Positions 7,563 through 12,572 of a stretch of 12,572 nt of DNA are shown piece after piece; the first letter of the stretch is position 1, and every line of letters begins with the position of its first letter. This DNA comes from an uncultured Synergistales bacterium (GTDB lineage: Bacteria; Synergistota; Synergistia; Synergistales; Aminobacteriaceae): the NCBI GenBank assembly GCA_905234205.1, contig CAJOGG010000055.1, positions 1-12,572 of the forward strand. The letters run 5' to 3'. The translations under genes and the position numbers were made by a program. The notes under the pieces were generated by a model. That model was not told the origin of the DNA. It saw only the letters and a list, made by a program, of their open reading frames with translations, and made no database searches.

Positions 7563-7881
7563 AACTCTGCACCCTCTCTAATACCTGAAAGCATAGCGCG
7601 AAGACTCAACATAAGATCATTATGTTCAGCTTCTTCACGATGTTCAAACAAGTAAGCTACCGTATACAACACAGCACCTTTTAGTTGAATCTCTATAACG
7701 CGCAAATCACTTTCGGAGTAGTCCAAATTATTAATAGTTCTTTCTCATCGTTAGAGAGTCTGGCAACGTCTCGCACTAAAACCTGTGCAGTTTGTAGAAG
7801 TGTGGTAAGTGTGGTAGCCTCGTCATCGTAATCAATACGCAGATATTGTTTAGCCTCGTCGAGTGTAACAATATCAGTCAT
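7559..7881 (-). pseudogene. Head-tail connector (HK97 gp6-like), interrupted by a frameshift
   Basis: Starting at ATG 7881-7879, two bases after the capsid stop, frame 0 encodes MTDIVTLDEAKQYLRIDYDD, the usual opening of gp6-like connectors, but after about residue 48 turns into an unrelated end and stops at TAG 7695-7693 (62 residues). The -1 frame then carries the expected rest: DYSESDLRVIE, then a helix with LYTVAYLFEHREEAEH and a final LRAMLSGIREGAEF, ending at TGA 7561-7559. The joint must lie between the -1-frame TGA at 7747-7745 and about 7720. Adding one base there would give 107 residues, typical of the family. I find no slippery heptamer, so a one-base deletion or a sequence error is more likely than programmed frameshifting. 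If the change is real, the connector ring would be lost. No clear ribosome binding site is seen; it is probably translated by re-initiation after the capsid gene. Confidence 0.87.
7570..7579 (-). promoter_or_regulatory. Ribosome binding site supporting TTG start of adaptor
   Basis: AGAGAGGGTG (7579-7570) lies 7 bases upstream of TTG 7562-7560, which begins the adaptor reading frame; there is no in-frame ATG near this position. Confidence 0.7.
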
Positions 7882-7883
7882 GA

Positions 7884-9122
7884 CTAACTAACCGCGCCTA
7901 ACTTCATGAATTTCATAGCTTCGGGAAGAATTAATTTACCGTCGACTCTTTGTGTACCGATGAATCCTACTCGATCGTTCACAGCATAAAGCTCGTCAAG
8001 TCTACGAAGAGTTCTATTTGTCCTGTCAGCGATCCAATAATATGAGAAATCACCAAATAAGCATACTTTCTTACCCTTATCTGTGTTTGCTGTTCCTGTA
8101 ATAGCCGGCATATAAGCAGAAGTGTAAATTGGACGGCCAAGAATAGTATCAGGCTTACCAACTTCAAGACCAGGCTTCCAGATATAATGCTCATTCTCGT
8201 CTTTAAGCAACATAAACTGAAGCATTAATGTGTCATGGCATAAGAAAGCGGCTTTTTTGCGATACGGAGATTTTAACGAGTAATACAGCTTGTAAATATC
8301 ATCAAATGAGATTGTTGTGGCATTCGTGGTAGTAACGGCGGCCGTAGTTAATGAGGTCAAAATTCCTGTTGGCTGACTGGGAGTAGTGGCAGGAGTTGCA
8401 GATACACCCGTACCATTAATAAATGCGTCCTCTTCAGCTTTGCCAAAGCTGGATCCAAAGCACTGAGCAATATAAGCGGAGATATTAAATGCTGAATCAT
8501 TCAATAACTCATTACTGACCTGAATAAGTCTGCTGAGCTTAAATGCGGAAAGTGTAGTGTGTGAGAAAGTAGGATCAGATTCTGTAATAGTTCCGCCCTC
8601 TTCAGTCCAACTAGCGACTCCGTCAGCATCTGAAGCAATAGGAATAGAACGAACACCCGAACTTGTACGAATAACATGTGCAAGCCCGCGGAAAATGTTA
8701 TTTTCCTCTAAACCCTGAATAAGTTGACGTTCAAATTCATCAGGAACTGTATATCCACCCTCTGAACCTGTCCCTACAGATAAAGCGTTCTTGACTTCCA
8801 TAGTATTACCATGCCCACGTACCATAGCCCAAAATGCTTTTGTGTATTCAGCACTCTCAAATGGCTTTACCGAGGAATTATCCTTTGGCATATTAAGCGT
8901 GGGTTGTGTGGTAGGAAGACTCATAGCTGCATCAATAGTAGCCTGATTCTCTAAACGATCAATCTCAATCCCTAAAGCTTTAACGTCATTAATTCTTCTC
9001 TCGTATTCTTCAACTGAAGCAGCATCTACGAGACCATTTTCTCCCCTGTGCTCTTCAAGGAATGATTTTGTTTCTTCCCAAAGAGCGTTTCTTTTTGCGC
9101 GTAAATCTTGGATTTTATCCAT
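7884..9122 (-). CDS. Major capsid protein, HK97 fold
   Basis: This 412-residue protein forms the icosahedral shell. Residues 1-65 are a charged coiled coil (DLRAKRNALWEETKSF and ERRINDVKALGIEIDRL), the usual built-in scaffolding delta domain, which is expected to be removed by the upstream ClpP-like protease; the likely junction is in the linker around residues 70-115, before GSEGGYTVPDEF at 120-130 that opens the mature HK97-type domain. Later landmarks are SIPIASDADGVASWTEEGG (E-loop/P-domain region), KLSRLIQVSNELLNDS and the C-terminal DRVGFIGTQRVDGKL. No separate scaffold gene is present, in keeping with this delta domain. AGGAGGT is 6 bases before the ATG. The stop TAG is followed two bases later by the connector start. 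Confidence 0.96.
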   Translation of the reverse strand: MDKIQDLRAKRNALWEETKSFLEEHRGENGLVDAASVEEYERRINDVKALGIEIDRLENQATIDAAMSLPTTQPTLNMPKDNSSVKPFESAEYTKAFWAMVRGHGNTMEVKNALSVGTGSEGGYTVPDEFERQLIQGLEENNIFRGLAHVIRTSSGVRSIPIASDADGVASWTEEGGTITESDPTFSHTTLSAFKLSRLIQVSNELLNDSAFNISAYIAQCFGSSFGKAEEDAFINGTGVSATPATTPSQPTGILTSLTTAAVTTTNATTISFDDIYKLYYSLKSPYRKKAAFLCHDTLMLQFMLLKDENEHYIWKPGLEVGKPDTILGRPIYTSAYMPAITGTANTDKGKKVCLFGDFSYYWIADRTNRTLRRLDELYAVNDRVGFIGTQRVDGKLILPEAMKFMKLGAVS

Positions 9123-9294
9123 GAAAATACCTCCTAAATTTTGTGTAAAGAAATTCTAATAATCTGATAATCTGACAAGTCCACCAACAAGTGAAAATTA
9201 ATATACTGCCTAGAACAAAATTCCCGAATACAAAAGCAATTGGGAAAACAACGAGAAACAACGCAATAATGAATAAGGCTTGTATTATTTCCAT
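9115..9294 (-). CDS. Small hydrophobic membrane protein, 59 residues, between protease and capsid genes
   Basis: This small reading frame fills the 162-base stretch between protease and capsid genes. It runs from ATG 9294-9292 (overlapping the protease end by 10 bases) to TAA 9117-9115 (overlapping the capsid start by 8 bases). The protein begins MEIIQALFIIALFLVVFPIA and has two hydrophobic stretches, about residues 3-23 and 25-40, with a Cys-Trp-Trp-Thr-Cys motif at 36-40, then an amphipathic basic end with KFRRYF. The layout predicts a hairpin of two short membrane segments or one long segment with a positively charged tail. No good ribosome binding site is seen, so translation would rely on coupling to protease termination. 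The capsid ribosome binding site lies inside this gene. I do not recognise the family; a role at the membrane (for example prohead assembly site, superinfection exclusion, or holin-like) is speculation. Confidence 0.6.
   Translation of the reverse strand: MEIIQALFIIALFLVVFPIAFVFGNFVLGSILIFTCWWTCQIIRLLEFLYTKFRRYFHG
9129..9135 (-). promoter_or_regulatory. Strong ribosome binding site of major capsid protein
   Basis: AGGAGGT (9135-9129) lies 6 bases upstream of ATG 9122-9120. It is among the best matches in the window, as expected for the most abundant structural protein. Confidence 0.9.
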
Positions 9295-10046
9295 GTTTTC
9301 ATAAGCATCAATTGTTTAGCGAGAAATTCATAAGACACAGAATTATCTACAGGATTAGGCGTTTTAATTGTTGGTTCACTAACTTTTGCTTTTGCCGCTG
9401 TGACATCGGACAATCTGTTAAGCATGTGCGCTGCCATGGCTCTTGCTGAATATAATCCGGTTTTGCTTTCTGACGCTGTTGATCTTTGCTCATTCGAATT
9501 CCTTTCAATAAGACCATCTGCCAATCCGTATTCGATAGCTTTGTACGCGTTTAACCAAGTCTCATTTTCCATAAGTGTGGCAAGAGTGGCACGACCGGTT
9601 TTAGCTCCTGCTTTGGCTTCATAAGCGTTGAGAATACTTTCCTTGACTTCTTTTAATGTTGCTATAGTCTGTTCCATGTCGTTAATGTTGCCAAAAGCTA
9701 TTGTTGATGGGTCATGAATCATTAACATAGCGGTAGGAGACATAAGAACTTCATCACCAGCCATTGCAATAACTGAAGCCGCCGAAGCCGCAAGCGATTC
9801 AATTTTCACACTAACTTTGCCCTTATATTCATGAAGCATAGTGTAAATTTCAGACGCAGCAAAAACATTTCCACCAGGGGAATTAATGTAAGTGGTAATA
9901 TCACCGCTCCCAGCTTCTAGTTCATCTCTAAAAGCTTGAGGAGTAATTTCATCTCCCCAAAACAGATCAGAATCAATAGGGCCATCAAGCCTTAAAATTC
10001 TCTCTCCGGTTTCTTCATCTTTAAGCCAATTCCAAAACTTATTCAT
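9285..10046 (-). CDS. ClpP-like prohead maturation protease (S14 family)
   Basis: This 253-residue protein should cleave the capsid delta domain during head maturation. It shows the ClpP fold in order: TTYINSPGGN at 51-60 (oxyanion region), SLAASAAS at 84-91 with Ser88 as the expected nucleophile, MLMIHDPS at 107-114 with His111, and an ENETWLNAYKAIEYGLADG segment at 160-178. In ClpP the third catalytic residue is Asp in a (R)DxF(L/M)SA context; here the aligned position is Glu162, which appears usual in phage members of this family. The C-terminal ~70 residues are polar and likely flexible. The ATG overlaps the portal stop as TAATG, with AAAGGAAG 9 bases upstream. The last 10 bases overlap the membrane mini-gene. 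Confidence 0.95.
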   Translation of the reverse strand: MNKFWNWLKDEETGERILRLDGPIDSDLFWGDEITPQAFRDELEAGSGDITTYINSPGGNVFAASEIYTMLHEYKGKVSVKIESLAASAASVIAMAGDEVLMSPTAMLMIHDPSTIAFGNINDMEQTIATLKEVKESILNAYEAKAGAKTGRATLATLMENETWLNAYKAIEYGLADGLIERNSNEQRSTASESKTGLYSARAMAAHMLNRLSDVTAAKAKVSEPTIKTPNPVDNSVSYEFLAKQLMLMKTWK

Positions 10047-11299
10047 TAATTTTCACTTCCTTTCTTCTGTGAATACGCTGCTCCTATATCTTTAAGTTTG
10101 ACATAAGAGCCATTCGCCACATAAACATTTCCGCCTTCCTCGTCAGGAATGGGGTCTAAATTCTCAAGCCGCCTAATATCATTAGGGGACATGAAGCCAT
10201 TAGCGAAGGCGATAGCATAACCTCTCATACGACTTTGATAATCGCCACGCAATAAGCCATCAACATTAAACAATGGGAAATATTTATCTTGTTCATTCTC
10301 CAGCAACACATCTTTTGTAATGGCTTGCTCAAAACGATTTAGCCAAGGTGTAAGAGTGTGCATAACAAAATCAATACTCTGGTGTTCAATATTAGAGAAA
10401 GTTGCATGCCGTAAACTCTGTACCATATGTGGCGGTACTCTGAAAATCCGGCAAATTTCGTCAACGCTAAATTCACGTGTTGATAAAAATTGCGAATCTT
10501 CAGGTGGCAGTTGTATAGGTTTATAGTGGATTCCTTCTTCGAGAACTGCAATACGATGAGCATTTCCAGCACCTCTATAAGCAGCTTCCCAACTATCACG
10601 AAGTTTTTGTGGATTTTTCAAGACTGTGGGATGTTCAAGAACTCCGCTAGGTTGAGCACCATTCTTGAAGAACGAACTACCATATTTCTCAACTGCGATA
10701 CTTGATCCTAAACTGTTTTTCTCCATAGCGATTGGGGAAAATCCAATAAGACCATTAAAACTGAGGCCCAAAATATGCAGAATATCGGAACGCTTGAACA
10801 AAATATCCTGATTAGTTTTCCCTGGTATTTCATTAGAATAAGCGTGATAAACATAGAATAAATTTCCATTCTTATCTCTGTCCATTTCCATATTCTCAGG
10901 CAACAATGGATAAAGACCAAGAACATTATTGCGTCCGTCTCGTACAATTTGGGCATAAGCATTACCCCATAAGAGTAAATGCGTCATCATAACTTCACGG
11001 AAAGTGAAGCTAGTCATTTCAGGGTTAGGTTGACGAGAGAGAATTTTATACAAGGGATGTTTTCTGGCACGTTCTTTACCTGAATCAGTGTATTTATATA
11101 AATGTAATGGTAACGAAGCGACTGATTCAGCTAACAACCTAACACAAGCATACACAGTGGCAATTTGTAATGCCGATCGCTCATTGACGTTTTCACCACT
11201 ATCAGCTTTACCGAACACAAAGAGTTGTCCAGAATCACGTAAATCATTTTGAACTTTCGGAGCATCTCTCTGCTTAAAATGTTTGATTTTCTTACTCAT
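10046..11299 (-). CDS. Portal protein, HK97 family
   Basis: This 417-residue protein should form the dodecameric portal at one capsid vertex, the channel for DNA packaging and exit and the base for the connector. Typical HK97-family pieces are VYACVRLLAESVASLPLHLY near 48-67, NPEMTSFTFREVMMTHLLLWGNAYAQIV near 92-120, a wing/clip region with PHMVQSLRHATFSNIEHQSIDF near 300-320 and TLTPWLNRFEQAI near 325. The length is normal for the family. It starts at ATG 11299-11297, four bases after the terminase stop, with GGTGAT upstream. The C-terminus ends YSQKKGSEN and shares one base with the protease start (TAATG). Confidence 0.96.
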   Translation of the reverse strand: MSKKIKHFKQRDAPKVQNDLRDSGQLFVFGKADSGENVNERSALQIATVYACVRLLAESVASLPLHLYKYTDSGKERARKHPLYKILSRQPNPEMTSFTFREVMMTHLLLWGNAYAQIVRDGRNNVLGLYPLLPENMEMDRDKNGNLFYVYHAYSNEIPGKTNQDILFKRSDILHILGLSFNGLIGFSPIAMEKNSLGSSIAVEKYGSSFFKNGAQPSGVLEHPTVLKNPQKLRDSWEAAYRGAGNAHRIAVLEEGIHYKPIQLPPEDSQFLSTREFSVDEICRIFRVPPHMVQSLRHATFSNIEHQSIDFVMHTLTPWLNRFEQAITKDVLLENEQDKYFPLFNVDGLLRGDYQSRMRGYAIAFANGFMSPNDIRRLENLDPIPDEEGGNVYVANGSYVKLKDIGAAYSQKKGSEN

Positions 11300-11303
11300 A
11301 AAA

Positions 11304-12572
11304 TTAAATCACCACTAAATCATAATCTGGATCATCATAAATACTCTCAACGTCTCCTTCATGACGAATACATCTATCAAGGGCCATTATTGCCGCTATA
11401 ATTCCGTCGATTTTTTCCGCTGATTTTTGCTTAGTAGGTTTTATATTCCCTGCTGGATCAGTATCAACGACAACATTCCCAGCCATCCATTTGAGAACAG
11501 GATTTCCACCATGTTGAATTTGCCCTTCCATTAACAATTTATAGAATTCTTTTGTGGGAGGACTCATTTCTTTGTATCCTTGACCAAACGGGACTACAGT
11601 AAATCCCATTCCCTGTAAATCTTGAGTCATTTGGGTGGCTCCCCACCTATCAAAAGCTATCTCTAGTATGTGGTAAGTGTGACCAAGTTCCTCGATAAAT
11701 TTCTCTATAAAATCGTAATGAATAACGTTGCCTTCAGTTGCTAACAGAAATTCTTTTTGGTGCCAAGCATCATAAGGAACAGACGCACGCTTAACTCTTC
11801 GTGGAATAGTTTCTTCAGGAATCCAGAAATATGGAAGCATGGTATATTTTTCAGTATCATTACGTGGCGGAAATATTAATACAAATGCGGTTATATCTTC
11901 GACGCTTGATAAGTCTAAGCCTGCATAGCATTCTCTACCCTCTAATTCAGCAAGATTGATCGGTTCGTTTCCTAAATCCCATATGTGTTCAGGAATAAAT
12001 CTTGTTAAACTTGATACCCACATATTTAATCTGAGTTGTTTGAATAAATTCTCCTCTGTAGGATTTTCGAGAGCTTCTCTGTATGCGTCTCTAACACGTT
12101 CTATAGAGATTGTTTTACCTAAACTTGGATTAGCTTTGTACCAGTTAGCCTCATCATGCCAATCATCATTTTCGGAAAGCCCATATATTACCGGATAAAA
12201 ACTCGGATCAATTTTTCTGCCGTCGAGAATATCTTTAGCCTTTTGATGAAGCTCGTAACAAATAGAATTTCTATCAGTTCCTGCAGTCGTTATGAGGAAA
12301 TATAGCGGCTGTTCTCTAGCGTCTCCTGAACCCTTAGTGAGTACATCATAAAGCTTTCTGTTAGGTTGAGCGTGAACTTCGTCAAAAATTAATCCAGAAA
12401 CATTTAAGCCGTGCTTAGTAAAACTCTCTGAAGAAAGCACTTGGTAAAACCCTGAATTTCTGTAATTCACGATACGCTTATTAGCGCCTAGAATTTTACT
12501 GCGTTTCAATAAGGCAGGAGCCATTTGTACCATTTGATTAGCGACATCAAAGACTATACTTGCTTGTTGACG
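11304..12572 (-). CDS. Terminase large subunit (5' end outside window)
   Basis: This protein is the DNA-packaging ATPase and headful/cos nuclease. The visible part is 422 residues, and the reading frame is open to the window edge (RQQASIVFD at the start), so the N-terminal Walker A region is missing and the internal ATG at 12533 is not the true start. Visible landmarks, numbered from the edge: the Walker B-like LIFDEVHAQP with Asp64 and Glu65; the coupling motif ITTAGT at 94-99; and the RNase H-like nuclease domain with Asp220 in YAGLDLSS, Asp308 in IAFDRWG and Asp389 in EKIDGIIAAIMAL. All three acidic residues of the two-metal site are present, so this half looks functional. It is followed after four bases by the portal gene. 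The family is the Terminase_1-like large subunit group. Confidence 0.96.
   Translation of the reverse strand, partial: RQQASIVFDVANQMVQMAPALLKRSKILGANKRIVNYRNSGFYQVLSSESFTKHGLNVSGLIFDEVHAQPNRKLYDVLTKGSGDAREQPLYFLITTAGTDRNSICYELHQKAKDILDGRKIDPSFYPVIYGLSENDDWHDEANWYKANPSLGKTISIERVRDAYREALENPTEENLFKQLRLNMWVSSLTRFIPEHIWDLGNEPINLAELEGRECYAGLDLSSVEDITAFVLIFPPRNDTEKYTMLPYFWIPEETIPRRVKRASVPYDAWHQKEFLLATEGNVIHYDFIEKFIEELGHTYHILEIAFDRWGATQMTQDLQGMGFTVVPFGQGYKEMSPPTKEFYKLLMEGQIQHGGNPVLKWMAGNVVVDTDPAGNIKPTKQKSAEKIDGIIAAIMALDRCIRHEGDVESIYDDPDYDLVVI

Noticed and set aside
7693..7747. Programmed frameshift in the connector gene
   Set aside because: I checked each frame-0 codon pair between the -1-frame TGA and the frame-0 stop and found no heptamer that would allow tandem re-pairing.
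7693..7881. Intact 62-residue protein after the capsid gene
   Set aside because: The last ~14 residues are unrelated to the family, and the expected remainder is present in the -1 frame, so this is a truncated connector and not a short functional gene.
9115..9294. Regulatory or non-coding RNA in the protease-capsid spacer
   Set aside because: I saw no strong inverted repeat or terminator in the spacer, and the continuous hydrophobic reading frame explains it better.
10339..10962. Minus-strand open frames of 84-86 residues inside the portal gene
   Set aside because: They are in another frame of the well-supported portal gene and have no plausible translation signals or domains.

Overview
This window is a segment of a tailed-phage (Caudoviricetes) late morphogenesis operon, most likely a prophage or temperate phage of a low-GC Gram-positive bacterium (Bacillota, possibly Clostridia). 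The evidence is visibly AT-rich DNA, strong AGGAGG-type ribosome binding sites, frequent TTG/GTG starts, and a gene order typical of HK97-like head and phi13/TP901-like tail modules. No host gene, integrase, att site, tRNA or CRISPR is visible, so prophage or free phage cannot be decided from this window.

Every supported gene is on the minus strand, so transcription runs from high to low coordinates. Packaging and head (12572 to 6834): terminase large subunit (5' end off the window), HK97-type portal, ClpP-like prohead protease, a previously hidden 59-residue hydrophobic mini-protein, HK97-fold major capsid protein, a head-tail connector gene broken by an apparent one-base loss, a head-tail adaptor, and an HK97 gp10-like protein. 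Tail (6847 to 1): a tail completion/terminator-position protein, the phi13-family major tail (tube) protein, the tail assembly chaperone pair gpG/gpGT made by -1 ribosomal frameshifting on seven A residues, a 1668-residue tape measure protein, and a truncated post-tape-measure tail gene. No sheath gene lies between the tube and tape measure genes, so a siphovirus is expected.

The genes are packed end to end, with overlaps or gaps of a few bases and two TAATG stop/start junctions. No promoter, terminator or non-coding stretch over 300 bases is visible. The only apparent gap, between protease and capsid, is filled exactly by the hidden mini-ORF. Three genes (adaptor, tail completion, tape measure) appear to start at TTG and two of these starts are easily mis-set.

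Together the products load DNA (terminase, portal), build and mature the capsid (capsid protein, protease), join head to tail (connector, adaptor, gp10-like, completion protein) and assemble a long flexible tail whose length is set by the tape measure. The most useful observations are the hidden membrane mini-protein, the frameshifted connector, the programmed frameshift, and two separate repeat arrays in the tape measure. I see no defence system or other non-structural cargo.
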